Source: AWTP1-13 sp963770295
GTDB taxonomy: Bacteria > Pseudomonadota > Alphaproteobacteria > Rhizobiales > Hyphomicrobiaceae
Direction of reading: 5' to 3'
Assembly (NCBI GenBank): GCA_963770295.1
Contig: CAVYPA010000024.1
Span: 62,001-126,000 of the forward strand
Length of the DNA stretch: 64,000 nucleotides
Shown here: piece by piece, positions 54,095-62,781 of the stretch
Position numbering within the stretch: the stretch's first letter is position 1
Layout: every line of letters begins with the position of its first letter
The notes under the pieces: model-generated
Databases searched by the model: none
Seen by the model: the letters and a program-made list of their open reading frames with translations, nothing else
Told to the model about the DNA's origin: nothing
Program-made: the position numbers and the translations under genes

Positions 54095-55414
54095 ATGAGC
54101 CCAAGCCAACAGCGCAACAGCGATCTCGATACCGCGCTCGCGGAGGCCCGGGAGCGCTATGGTTCGGCCCGCCCGGAGAGCGAACGCATCCATCGGGCAG
54201 CGCGGGGAGCCCTGCCGGGGGGCAACACGCGTTCGGTCCTGTTTTATACGCCGTTTCCAACGGCAATGCTGCGTGGGCATGGCTGCTTTCTCGAGGACGT
54301 GGACGGCCACCGCTACATCGACTTCTGCGGCGAATATACGGCCGGTCTCTTCGGCCATTCCGAGCCACGCATTCAGGCGGCTTTGCATGCTGCAATTGAC
54401 CGAGGCCTCAACTTGGCCGCGGTCGGGGAACGCGAATTGCAGTTGGCCGCGTTGCTGTGCGCACGCTTTCCCTCGCTCGAGCGCGTGCGCTTCACCAACA
54501 GCGGCACCGAGGCCAACATGATGGCGCTCGGGGCCGCGCGAGCCTTCTCCGGTCGCCCAGGCGTGCTTGCCTTTCGGGGCGGATACCACGGGGGGCTATT
54601 GACGTTGGTCGGTGGCGGCAGCCCGATCAATTCACCGATACCGGTTAGCTTGGCCGACTACAACGATACCCAACAAACGCTCGAGGTTCTCCGCGCGCAT
54701 GCCGGGGACATCGCGGCCGTTATTCTAGAGCCGATGATGGGCTCGGGCGGCTGTATCCCCGCCCGGCCCGAATTTCTTGCCGCATTGCGGCAGGCCAGCC
54801 GCGAGCTGGGCGTCCTTTTGCTGTTTGACGAGGTGATGACCAGTAGGCATTCCGCGGGTGGCCTCCAGAAGTTGCGCGGCGTAACACCGGACCTCACAAC
54901 GCTTGGCAAGTACATGGCCGGCGGCATGAGCTTCGGCGCCTTCGGCGGTCGCGCCGACGTAATGGACCTTTTTGACGCCCATCGGCCCGGCGCCTTGATC
55001 CATTCGGGAACCTTTAACAACAACGTTATGACGATGGCGGGCGGTATGGTCGCCATGGGCGAGATCTTCGATGCCGCCGCCGCCGAGGCGCTGTTTGCGC
55101 GTGGGGAGGAGGTGCGTGCGAGACTGAACGACATTTGCCGCGCGCGCGCCGTCAACATGCACTTCAGCGGCTTGGGTAGCATGATGCAGCCGCATTTCCG
55201 CGCCGGACCGATCGAGCGTCCGTATAGTGCCAGCGCCAAGGAGGAGGCTTTGCGCGAGCTCTACTTTTTCGATCTGCTGGCAGCCGGGATCTATATCGCG
55301 CGACGCGGCATGATTGCGATGAGCCTGCCGCTGGGAGCCGCCGAGTGCGATCCCCTGTTCGCAGCAGTCGAGGAGTTTTGCACGCTGCGCGCGCCGTTCA
55401 TGTCGGAGCCTTGA
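54095..55414 (+). CDS. Class III aminotransferase, glutamate-1-semialdehyde 2,1-aminomutase-like
   Basis: The ATG at 54095 has AGGAAGAG upstream and gives 439 residues. The PLP fold shows LPGGNTRSVLFYTPFPTAMLRGHGCFLEDVDGHRYIDFCGEYTAGLFGHSEP, RVRFTNSGTEANMMALGAARAF, FRGGYHGG, LFDEVMTSR and the PLP lysine K272 in TTLGKYMAGGMSFGAFGG. Sequence type is that of HemL relatives, but no haem genes are near. Instead it leads a block with hydantoinase and luciferase-like monooxygenase genes, so a catabolic aminotransferase or aminomutase role is more likely. Confidence 0.9.
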   Translation: MSPSQQRNSDLDTALAEARERYGSARPESERIHRAARGALPGGNTRSVLFYTPFPTAMLRGHGCFLEDVDGHRYIDFCGEYTAGLFGHSEPRIQAALHAAIDRGLNLAAVGERELQLAALLCARFPSLERVRFTNSGTEANMMALGAARAFSGRPGVLAFRGGYHGGLLTLVGGGSPINSPIPVSLADYNDTQQTLEVLRAHAGDIAAVILEPMMGSGGCIPARPEFLAALRQASRELGVLLLFDEVMTSRHSAGGLQKLRGVTPDLTTLGKYMAGGMSFGAFGGRADVMDLFDAHRPGALIHSGTFNNNVMTMAGGMVAMGEIFDAAAAEALFARGEEVRARLNDICRARAVNMHFSGLGSMMQPHFRAGPIERPYSASAKEEALRELYFFDLLAAGIYIARRGMIAMSLPLGAAECDPLFAAVEEFCTLRAPFMSEP

Positions 55415-55537
55415 CGCCGAGGCCAAGGCCAGCACCCGGAGCCAGACACCCGGGCGTGTTGACCGAAATCGGTAGCGCAATGCATGCTCGCCGCTCTTGC
55501 GAATTGCTGGAACCACCGCCTCAGGACCTTCCCCACC

Positions 55538-57196
55538 ATGATCCCTGCCGTCGATCCGATCACAGTCTCGGTGGTCCAGCATCGGCTTCGCGCCATCGTC
55601 GAGGAGATGGGCGAGGCCATGTTACGCACGTCCTATTCGCAGATCCTGAATTCGAGCCGAGACTTTTCAACAGCGCTATGCGATCCCGAGGGACGCTTGA
55701 TCGCCCAGGCCGAGCATGTGCCCATTCACGTCGGCGCCCTGCCGTTCGCCGCGCGTGCCGTGTACGAGTTCTTCAGGGAAAAAATTAGACCAGGGGACGT
55801 GTATCTCTTGAACGATCCCTATCGGGGTGGCAACCATCTGCCCGATCTCACCGTCTTTGTCCCGGTCTTTGACGAGGACCGCCTGGTGTTCTGGTCGATC
55901 AACCGCTCGCACCAGAGTGATATCGGCGGTGCCACGCACGGGGCCTATAACGCCGCGGCTACCGAGATCTATCAGGAAGGCCTCCGCATTCCCCCCCTCA
56001 AGCTCTACGAGGAGGGCCGCCGGCGCGATGACGTCTACGAGATGATCGTCCTCAACGTGCGCCATCCCCGCGATTTCCGTGGCGATCTGGCGGCGATGAT
56101 CGGCTCGGCGCGCATCGGCGAGCGGCGCTTGGGGCAACTGTTCGGCGAGTTCGGCTCGGCGGTCACGCATAGAGCCGTGGCGGCCGTGCTCGATGGGGCA
56201 GAGCGGCAAGTGCGCGCCATCATCGCCAGCTGGCAGGATGGCAGCTACGCGGGCGAGGCATTCCTCGACGATGATGGTCATGGCGCCCGCGACATCCCGA
56301 TCCGCGTACGCGTCAGAAAGCACGGCAGCGACCTGAGCATCGATCTCAGCGACAGCCATGCGCAGGTCGTGGGATTCATCAACTCCTCCAATGCCAACAC
56401 CTACTCGGCGGCGGTGGTGGCGCTCGCCTATCTGATCGACCCGGACATCCCCAAGAACGATGGCGCCTTTCGGCCGCTGACTTTGCAAGTCAAGGAAGGC
56501 ACCATCGTTTGCCCCCGGCCCGGCGCGCCGGTGACGTTGTGTACCAATCACTGTGGCCAGGAGATCATCGAGGCGATCATCCGCGCCCTGGCGCCGGCCT
56601 GTCCCGATCGCGCCATGGCCGGCTGGGGCCGACGCTTTCGACTGGCGGTGCAGGGCGTCGACCCGCGCAACGGCAAGCCGTTCATCTGGCATTTGTTTCA
56701 AGCGCGGCCGGGCGGCGGCGGCTCCTCGGCGGGAGACGGTTGGCCAGGGGCCGGCGAATGGCAGGCGGCCGGCGGCATCAAGTTCGGCAGCCTCGAGGTG
56801 CAGGAGGTACGTTTTCCCCTGCATTTTCGCCGCCACGAGTTTCGCCCTGACAGTGGAGGCGACGGACGCCATCGCGGCGGTCCAGGCGGCGAACTTGAAC
56901 TCGTCGTCGAGACCAGCGAGCCGGCGCTCGGCAATACCGCCGGCGACGGCATCAAGTATGGCGCCTGCGGCCTCGCCGGCGGCGAGGATGGCAAGCCGCA
57001 TCGGTACTGGCTGCAGTCCGCGGGTCGCCCCGATCGTCCCCTCAAGACCAAAGAGACGGGCATCGTGCTGAGGCCCGGCGACGTCCTCAACGCGCACTCG
57101 GGTGGTGGCGGTGGCTGGGGTGACGGCAAGCTACGCACGGCGCCGGAGCGCGAGCGCGACAAACGCCAAGGATTCGTCTCGGACTGGATCGAGTGA
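55538..57196 (+). CDS. hyuB: Hydantoinase B / N-methylhydantoinase-type subunit
   Basis: The ATG at 55538 gives 552 residues. MIPAVDPITVSVVQHRLRAIVEEMGEAMLRTSYSQILNSSRDFSTALCDPEGRLIAQAEHVPIHVGALP is the classic HyuB N-terminus, and PGDVYLLNDPYRGGNHLPDLTVFVPVF and RSHQSDIGGATHGAYN with His ligands follow. GDGIKYGACGLAGGEDGKPHRYWL and LNAHSGGGGGWGD close the protein. With HyuA it hydrolyses a cyclic amide, possibly with ATP, as in 5-oxoprolinase or N-methylhydantoinase, or acts in acetone-carboxylase-like chemistry. It precedes hyuA by three bases. Confidence 0.92.
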   Translation: MIPAVDPITVSVVQHRLRAIVEEMGEAMLRTSYSQILNSSRDFSTALCDPEGRLIAQAEHVPIHVGALPFAARAVYEFFREKIRPGDVYLLNDPYRGGNHLPDLTVFVPVFDEDRLVFWSINRSHQSDIGGATHGAYNAAATEIYQEGLRIPPLKLYEEGRRRDDVYEMIVLNVRHPRDFRGDLAAMIGSARIGERRLGQLFGEFGSAVTHRAVAAVLDGAERQVRAIIASWQDGSYAGEAFLDDDGHGARDIPIRVRVRKHGSDLSIDLSDSHAQVVGFINSSNANTYSAAVVALAYLIDPDIPKNDGAFRPLTLQVKEGTIVCPRPGAPVTLCTNHCGQEIIEAIIRALAPACPDRAMAGWGRRFRLAVQGVDPRNGKPFIWHLFQARPGGGGSSAGDGWPGAGEWQAAGGIKFGSLEVQEVRFPLHFRRHEFRPDSGGDGRHRGGPGGELELVVETSEPALGNTAGDGIKYGACGLAGGEDGKPHRYWLQSAGRPDRPLKTKETGIVLRPGDVLNAHSGGGGGWGDGKLRTAPERERDKRQGFVSDWIE

Positions 57197-57199
57197 GCG

Positions 57200-59248
57200 A
57201 TGTTTCGGATCGGCATCGATGTCGGCGGAACCTTCACGGATCTCGTGTCCGTTGATGCCCGGGGTCATGTCACGCTGGCCAAGGTAGCGACGACGCCGAC
57301 CGACCAATCCTTGGGAGTGATGGCGGGCCTCGATCGGCTGGCGGCGGCGCTCGGGATCGATACCGGCACCTTGCTCGAGAACACCGAGCGCATCGTGCAT
57401 GGCACGACGGTTGCCACCAATGCCTTGCTGGAACACAAGGGCGCCAAGGTCGGACTGCTGACCACGGCAGGCCATCGCGACATCATTGAGATGCGCGAGG
57501 GGCTCAAGGACGATCGCTACAATTTGCGCCAGCCGCCGCCGACGCAGCTCGTGCCGCGCGAACGTCGACTGGGTGTGCGCGAGCGCCTGCGGCCGGATGG
57601 TCGCGTCGAAACCGCGCTCGATCACGGCTCCCTGACGGCGGCGATTGCAACCCTCGCGCGCGAACACGTCGAGGCCATTGCCGTGTGCTACCTCCACAGC
57701 TGGCGCGATGCCAGCCACGAGCGAGCCACCGCCGAGGCCGTACGTGCGGCGATGCCCAAGGTCTATGTCGCCCTGTCCTCGGACGTTCTCCCCCAAATCA
57801 AGGAGTACGATCGCGTCTGCACCACCGTGGTCAACGCCTACGTTGGCCCGGCACTGGAACGCTATCTGCTGCGTCTTGAGACCCGCTTGCGTTCGGCCGG
57901 GTTCAACGCTCCAGTCTTGATCATCCAATCACACGGCGGCGTCGCCAGCATCGCGGAAGCGGTGCGGTTGGCCGCCGGTAGCGTGCTCTCCGGTCCGGCC
58001 GGTGGCGTTGCCGGCAGCCAGTATGCCGGCCAACTCAACCAGCACGGCGACCTCATTCCCTTCGATATGGGTGGAACCTCCACCGATATCTCCCTGGTGG
58101 TCGGTGGCGAAGCAGCCATCAGCTCGGACCGGCGCATCGCCGGGCAACGTGTCGCCTTGCAGAGCTTGGATATCACCAGCATTGGTGCGGGCGGCGGCTC
58201 GATTGCGCGCGTCGACCACAGCGGCGTCCTCCACGTTGGGCCACAGAGTGCGGGTGCCCAACCGGGCCCGGCCTGCTACGGTGGCGGTGGCAGCGAGGCG
58301 ACGGTCACCGACGCCAGCCTCGTCCTCGGCTTCCTCGATCCCGACAACTTTCTCGGCGGCCAATCGCGGCTTGATCGCGGCGCCGCCGAAATCGCCATCG
58401 ATCGCGTCGCCGATCGGCTGGGGCTCGACCGCATGAGCGCGGCGGAGGGGATCCACCGCGTCATCAACACAATTATGGCGGAGGGCATTCGGCTGGTTTC
58501 GGTACGCCGCGGGGTGGATCCCAGGCGCTTCGCCATTCTCGCCTTCGGCGGCGCCGCCGCTTTGCACGTCACCGAGGTCGCGCGCCAACTCGATCTGAAG
58601 CGGGTGATCGTGCCCCGCCTCTGCGCCGTGCTATCGGCCTGGGGCATGCTCGCCAGCGACTTGCGCTGCGAAGTGGCGCGCACGCATATCGGCGATACCA
58701 GTGGCCTCGATGCCGCGGCGGTGCGCGCAGCCTTTCGGCAGATGGAGAGGGAGGGACGCCAGCGGCTCGCCGCGGCATCGTTTGTGGGGCCGATCCGTCT
58801 GCGACCATCCGCCGACATGCGCTACGGCGAACAAGTATTCGAGGTCAACGTGCCGTTGGATCACGTCGATTTCGAAAAAGACGACCTTTTGCAGCAAATG
58901 GCGGCCGCGTTTCATAGCCGGCACGAACAACTCTATACCTATAGCCTCGAGGATCAGGAGGTCGTGCTTGTCAATGCGCGCGTGGCGGCGATCGGCGAAC
59001 TCCCGGCGCTGCCGCAAGAACCCGCGCTTGCGCCCCGACCGCCGGCACCCGCCGTCGGCGAACGCGACATTTACCTCGGGAAATGGCGCAAAGTGCCGGT
59101 CTACCGCTTCGATAATCTCGCGCCCAGCCAGCGCATCGACGGGCCGGCGGTGATCGAATCGGCGACCACCTCGGTGCTGCTGCAGCCGGGCGATCGCGCG
59201 CGCAACACGGACCTGGGCTGGCTCGACATTGAGGTCGCCTCCGCCTGA
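57200..59248 (+). CDS. hyuA: Hydantoinase A / oxoprolinase-type ATPase subunit
   Basis: A 682-residue protein with the sugar-kinase-like ATP-binding fold. MFRIGIDVGGTFTDLVSVD is the phosphate-1 motif and PFDMGGTSTDISLVVGGEA the phosphate-2 motif. Other family runs are HGTTVATNALLEHKGAKVGLLTTAGHRDI, SGPAGGVAGSQY and GPACYGGGGSEATVTDASLVLGFLDPDNF. It should use ATP to phosphorylate a carbonyl or lactam oxygen so that HyuB can open it. It starts three bases after hyuB ends. Confidence 0.94.
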   Translation: MFRIGIDVGGTFTDLVSVDARGHVTLAKVATTPTDQSLGVMAGLDRLAAALGIDTGTLLENTERIVHGTTVATNALLEHKGAKVGLLTTAGHRDIIEMREGLKDDRYNLRQPPPTQLVPRERRLGVRERLRPDGRVETALDHGSLTAAIATLAREHVEAIAVCYLHSWRDASHERATAEAVRAAMPKVYVALSSDVLPQIKEYDRVCTTVVNAYVGPALERYLLRLETRLRSAGFNAPVLIIQSHGGVASIAEAVRLAAGSVLSGPAGGVAGSQYAGQLNQHGDLIPFDMGGTSTDISLVVGGEAAISSDRRIAGQRVALQSLDITSIGAGGGSIARVDHSGVLHVGPQSAGAQPGPACYGGGGSEATVTDASLVLGFLDPDNFLGGQSRLDRGAAEIAIDRVADRLGLDRMSAAEGIHRVINTIMAEGIRLVSVRRGVDPRRFAILAFGGAAALHVTEVARQLDLKRVIVPRLCAVLSAWGMLASDLRCEVARTHIGDTSGLDAAAVRAAFRQMEREGRQRLAAASFVGPIRLRPSADMRYGEQVFEVNVPLDHVDFEKDDLLQQMAAAFHSRHEQLYTYSLEDQEVVLVNARVAAIGELPALPQEPALAPRPPAPAVGERDIYLGKWRKVPVYRFDNLAPSQRIDGPAVIESATTSVLLQPGDRARNTDLGWLDIEVASA

Positions 59249-59295
59249 CTGTAACAGTTTGCGCCAGGGGAAGGTGCAGGCGCCGCCCGCCCTTG

Positions 59296-59315
59296 CGCCC
59301 GGTTGACGCCGGGCG
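59296..59315 (+). terminator. Weak hairpin between hyuA and the first luciferase-like monooxygenase
   Basis: Arms CGCCCGG (59296-59302) and CCGGGCG (59309-59315) pair around a six-base loop, 48 bases after the hyuA stop. No U tract follows, so it may be a partial terminator or a structural element. Confidence 0.4.
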
Positions 59316-59400
59316 GCCAGCCATTGTTGCAAAGACACGGCCGCGTCAAGATGGGTCGTGGCAGACTTGCGCTGGCGCCTTGCGTTGGGAGGAGTTAGCT

Positions 59401-60756
59401 ATGGGAAGTTCCCAGCAGTTGCGGCTTGGCGCTTTCATGCGCCCCGTCAGCATTCACGCCGGCGCCTGGCGCTATCCGGGCGCCTTGGCCGATGCCAATT
59501 TCAATTTTGCGCATTTGCGTCGTTTCGCCGAAACCCTGGAACGGGGCCGTTTCGATGCATTCTTCATGGCCGACCATCTCGCGGTCCTCAACATGCCGCT
59601 CGAAGCCCTACAGCGCAGCCATACGGTGACATCGTTCGAGCCATTCACGCTGCTGTCGGCCCTGGCCGCGGCCACCAAGCACATCGGACTGATCGCCACG
59701 GGCTCGACCACCTTCGATGCGCCCTATCATATCGCCCGCAGGTTCGCCTCGCTCGACCACCTGAGCGGTGGCCGCGCCGGCTGGAACATCGTCACCACCT
59801 CCAATCCCGACGCGGCCTTGAACTTCGGGCTGGAGGCGCACATGGAGCACGGCGAACGCTATGCCCGCGCGCGGGAGTTCTATGACGTCGTGACCGGGCT
59901 ATGGGATAGTTTTGCCGACGATGCCTTCGTGCGTGATGTCGACAACGGCATCTATTTTGCACCAAACAGAATGCACGTGCTCAATCACACGGGCAAATAC
60001 TTCTCGGTGAGGGGTCCGCTCAACATTGCGCGTCCCGTCCAGGGATGGCCGGTGATCGTGCAGGCTGGTGCCTCCGAGGCGGGTCGGCAGCTTGCCGCCG
60101 AAACGGCGGAGCTGGTGTTTGCAGCCGGGTCCAATCTCGCCAATGGCCAGCGCTTTTACGCCGATATCAAAGGTCGGATGCGGAAGGTCGGCCGCAACCC
60201 GGAGCATTTGAAGATCCTCCCCGGCGCCTTGGTGGTGGTGGGAGATACCCGCAAGGACGCTGAGCGCAAGCGCGCGCGGCTGGACGGCCTTGTCAACTAT
60301 GCCAATGCCATCGGCTCCCTTTCGGTCGCGCTCGGGCACGATGCGTCGCAATTCGACCCCGACGGCCCATTGCCGGAGATCCCCGAGAGCAATGCCAGCA
60401 AGAGCGGGCGCGAACGGGTGATCGACCTGGCCAAGCGGGAAAACTTGAACGTGCGTGAGCTGGCGCTGCGTGTCGGCGGCTATGCCGGGCTGGCCTTCGT
60501 CGGCACGCCTCACAGCATCGCCGAGCAAATGCAGGAGTGGCTGTTTGCTGCGGGCTGTGACGGCTTCAACGTCATGTTCCCCTACCTACCGGAAGGGCTT
60601 GATGACTTCGTGGATCGCGTCGTACCGGAGCTGCAGCGGCGCGGGATCTTCCGAACCGAGTACGAGGGCACGACCCTGCGAGAAAATCTTGGGCTGCCAC
60701 GCCCGGCAAACCGAAACTTTCCGCGCCCCGGCCCCGCCCTGGGAGCAAAGGCATGA
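59401..60756 (+). CDS. LLM-class flavin-dependent monooxygenase, NtaA/SnaA/DszA family
   Basis: The ATG at 59401 follows GGAGGAG and gives 451 residues. The family is clear from MRPVSIHAGAWRYPGALADANFNFAHLRRFAETLERGRFDAFFMADHLA, SFEPFTLLSALAAATKHIGLIATGSTTFDAPYHIARRFASLDHLSGGRAGWNIVTTSNPDAALNFG and the later GPVIVQAGASEAGRQLAAETAELVF. Members use reduced FMN and oxygen to hydroxylate or cleave amines, thioethers or EDTA/NTA-type chelators; a separate flavin reductase is needed. It ends in an ATGA overlap with a second enzyme of related fold. Confidence 0.93.
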   Translation: MGSSQQLRLGAFMRPVSIHAGAWRYPGALADANFNFAHLRRFAETLERGRFDAFFMADHLAVLNMPLEALQRSHTVTSFEPFTLLSALAAATKHIGLIATGSTTFDAPYHIARRFASLDHLSGGRAGWNIVTTSNPDAALNFGLEAHMEHGERYARAREFYDVVTGLWDSFADDAFVRDVDNGIYFAPNRMHVLNHTGKYFSVRGPLNIARPVQGWPVIVQAGASEAGRQLAAETAELVFAAGSNLANGQRFYADIKGRMRKVGRNPEHLKILPGALVVVGDTRKDAERKRARLDGLVNYANAIGSLSVALGHDASQFDPDGPLPEIPESNASKSGRERVIDLAKRENLNVRELALRVGGYAGLAFVGTPHSIAEQMQEWLFAAGCDGFNVMFPYLPEGLDDFVDRVVPELQRRGIFRTEYEGTTLRENLGLPRPANRNFPRPGPALGAKA

Positions 60757-61817
60757 GGTTCGGCTGGATGACACTTGCCCACTCGGCCTCGCCGGCGCAC
60801 GACGGACCTGCCATTTTCGAGCAGCTCGAGCAAGCGACGCTTGCCGAGCAGCTCGGCTTCGACGGCGTCTGGCTGACCGAGCACAACTTTACCGGCGAGA
60901 GCGTCTATGCGGACCCGATCCCCTTTGCCGCCGCGCTGGCGATGCGTACGCAAAAAATCCGCATTGGCTTTGCCGTCATCCAGATGGCGCTGCGCCATCC
61001 GGTTCGGCTGGCAACGCAACTGTCGTTGCTCGACAATTTGAGCCGCGGCCGGCTCGATATCGGCGTCGGCCGCGGCAGCATCTTCAATGAGTACGAGTTT
61101 GTCGGCTACGGGCTCAGAAGCAATGACGCGCGCGAGCGCATGGCGGAAGGCCTCGAGGTGATGACGCGCGCCTGGACGGCGACCCCCCTCGACTTCAAAG
61201 GCAAATATTTTACCCTGCGCCTCCCCGAGCTGCGCCCCGCGCCGGTGCAGCAACCACATCCACCGATTTGGCACAGCGTCGCCTCGACGGCCTCCTTCCG
61301 CCACTGCGGCGAAAAGGGTGTCCCGATCTTGACCGTCCGGTTGCCGATTGACCAGATTGGCACACGGCTTGGCCAGTACGCGGAGGGGCTCAGCCGCAGC
61401 GGCCTTGATGGCGCCGCACAGCTGCGATTGCTGCACCAGGCGGCGATCTGGCGTTGGGTGTATGTGGGCGAAAGTCGAGCCGCCGCTGAGGACGAATTCG
61501 TCGCCGCCCTGAGCCTGACGCGACAGCACATGATGCACGCGCGCCAGGCGTTCAACCCCTCCGATTTTCAGGCCGACCCTGCCCTGTTGAACCCTTGGAC
61601 CGACCCCGCCCATTCGGAGGCGGAGGGTATCCGTTATGCGCTGAGCTCAGGCACCCTGATTGGCAGCACCGAAGATGTTGCCGAGCAAGTTGCCGAGCTG
61701 CGCGAGGCCGGCGTCGGCCATCTTCTCTGTCAAATGAGCTTCGGCTATCTTGATCACGAGCGCATCAAGCGTTCGATGCGCCGCTTTGGCGAGAAGGTGA
61801 TCCCGGCCTTCGGCTAG
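60753..61817 (+). CDS. LLM-class flavin-dependent oxidoreductase, bacterial luciferase type
   Basis: A 354-residue TIM-barrel flavoprotein with MRFGWMTLAHSASPAHDGPA, EQLGFDGVWLTEHNFTGESVYADPIPFAAALAMRTQKIRIGFAVIQMALRHPVRLATQLSLLDNLSRGRLDIGVGRGS and later ISFGSTEDVAEQVAELREAGVGHLLCQMSFG-like sequence (SGTLIGSTEDVAEQVAEL). It belongs to a different LLM branch from the preceding gene. Overlap with that gene (ATGA) suggests they act on the same substrate in sequence. A hairpin 6 bases after its stop ends the unit. Confidence 0.92.
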   Translation: MRFGWMTLAHSASPAHDGPAIFEQLEQATLAEQLGFDGVWLTEHNFTGESVYADPIPFAAALAMRTQKIRIGFAVIQMALRHPVRLATQLSLLDNLSRGRLDIGVGRGSIFNEYEFVGYGLRSNDARERMAEGLEVMTRAWTATPLDFKGKYFTLRLPELRPAPVQQPHPPIWHSVASTASFRHCGEKGVPILTVRLPIDQIGTRLGQYAEGLSRSGLDGAAQLRLLHQAAIWRWVYVGESRAAAEDEFVAALSLTRQHMMHARQAFNPSDFQADPALLNPWTDPAHSEAEGIRYALSSGTLIGSTEDVAEQVAELREAGVGHLLCQMSFGYLDHERIKRSMRRFGEKVIPAFG

Positions 61818-61823
61818 TTTGGC

Positions 61824-61845
61824 GCCCGCCGCACCGACGGCGGGC
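61824..61845 (+). terminator. Hairpin terminator after the second LLM gene
   Basis: Perfect arms GCCCGCCG (61824-61831) and CGGCGGGC (61838-61845) around a six-base loop, six bases after the stop codon. No U run follows. Position fits the end of the operon. Confidence 0.6.
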
Positions 61846-61982
61846 CGCACCCGCAAAGACAAGCGCGGTCCATGGCCAACGGTCTCCGGCCAGGTGAATT
61901 TGGGGCAACGGGCACGGGCGACGTTCGCGCTCCGCCAACTCGGGTTCCCTCCGCTGGGAGCAGCCTGCGCAAGGGCAGCGCA

Positions 61983-62714
61983 CTAAGGTCCCGGGCGCTT
62001 GGTAATCGTGCGCTTCCAGGGGCCGTTCGGCACCTCATGCCACTCGACGTGCCGCCACTTGACCTCGGATACGCCCCCCACGCCGAGGCAATCCCTGACC
62101 GCCGGCGACAGGTCGATACCAGCCCCCTCGCCTTTGCTGTTTCTCGGCCGGGTTGCGGCGCCGAAGACGTAGTCCGCATCGTCTTTCTCGAACGGACCGA
62201 CGTCCTGCCACTGCGCATAGCAAGTGACGTTATTGGCACGGATGGCAACCCATCGGTTCTTCAGCAGGGACTGCTTTGCCCCTGGCTTATCCCAGGGGAT
62301 GGACGTGTTGACCGCTTTCCTGCGGCCGTCCTCCTCCATGTCGTCGTAGGGAAGCGCGACATAGAAGGGGTTCTCCTTTGGTTTGAAGCCGCACGGGACA
62401 AATCCGCAGCGATCTTCGGGATCGTCGATACCCCCGAAGTGCTCGACCCACTTCGCATCCCAGGCGCTCTTGTGATTGGCGATGTGGTCGTTGTCCTCCG
62501 TCTCCGATTCGCCGACCCAAAAAACCGTGGCGCGCCCGCTCTTCCAGCGGGGCTCCCCAGCGGCGCTCCCGCCAAGCTTGGCGGCCGTTGTCACGGAAAC
62601 ATCGCCCGCGGCGCGGGCTGGCGCGTGTCCGGCCGCCAGTAGCAACAGCCCCCCCGCGACACTGAAAAGCATCGTGAGCCCCGCGCAGCGGAGTTCGGAG
62701 CGTTGTTGCACCAT
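61983..62714 (-). CDS. Exported protein with RlpA/DPBB-like C-terminal region
   Basis: The ATG at 62714 is preceded by AGGA and gives 243 residues with a signal peptide (LTMLFSVAGGLLLLAAGHAPARA, cleavage near residue 36). The mature part is Trp-rich and ends with VTCYAQWQDVGPFEKDDADYVFG, GAGIDLSPAVRDCLGVGG, and VEWHEVPNGPW. YAQWxDVGPFxxDDxxYVFG and GIDLSPAVRDxLG recall double-psi beta-barrel proteins (expansin/RlpA type) that act on the cell wall or bind polysaccharide. Cys pairs (CGFVPCGF) suggest disulfides. Function unproven. Confidence 0.6.
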   Translation of the reverse strand: MVQQRSELRCAGLTMLFSVAGGLLLLAAGHAPARAAGDVSVTTAAKLGGSAAGEPRWKSGRATVFWVGESETEDNDHIANHKSAWDAKWVEHFGGIDDPEDRCGFVPCGFKPKENPFYVALPYDDMEEDGRRKAVNTSIPWDKPGAKQSLLKNRWVAIRANNVTCYAQWQDVGPFEKDDADYVFGAATRPRNSKGEGAGIDLSPAVRDCLGVGGVSEVKWRHVEWHEVPNGPWKRTITKRPGP

Positions 62715-62781
62715 CTTTCCTGTCCTGAAGGGCGCAACACTAGCCGGAAAGGTGGTGGTTGCACCCACACGTCTGCGTGAT

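Noticed and set aside
55676..57097. Minus-strand 473-codon frame antisense to hyuB
   Set aside because: No motif, and hyuB is unambiguous on the plus strand.
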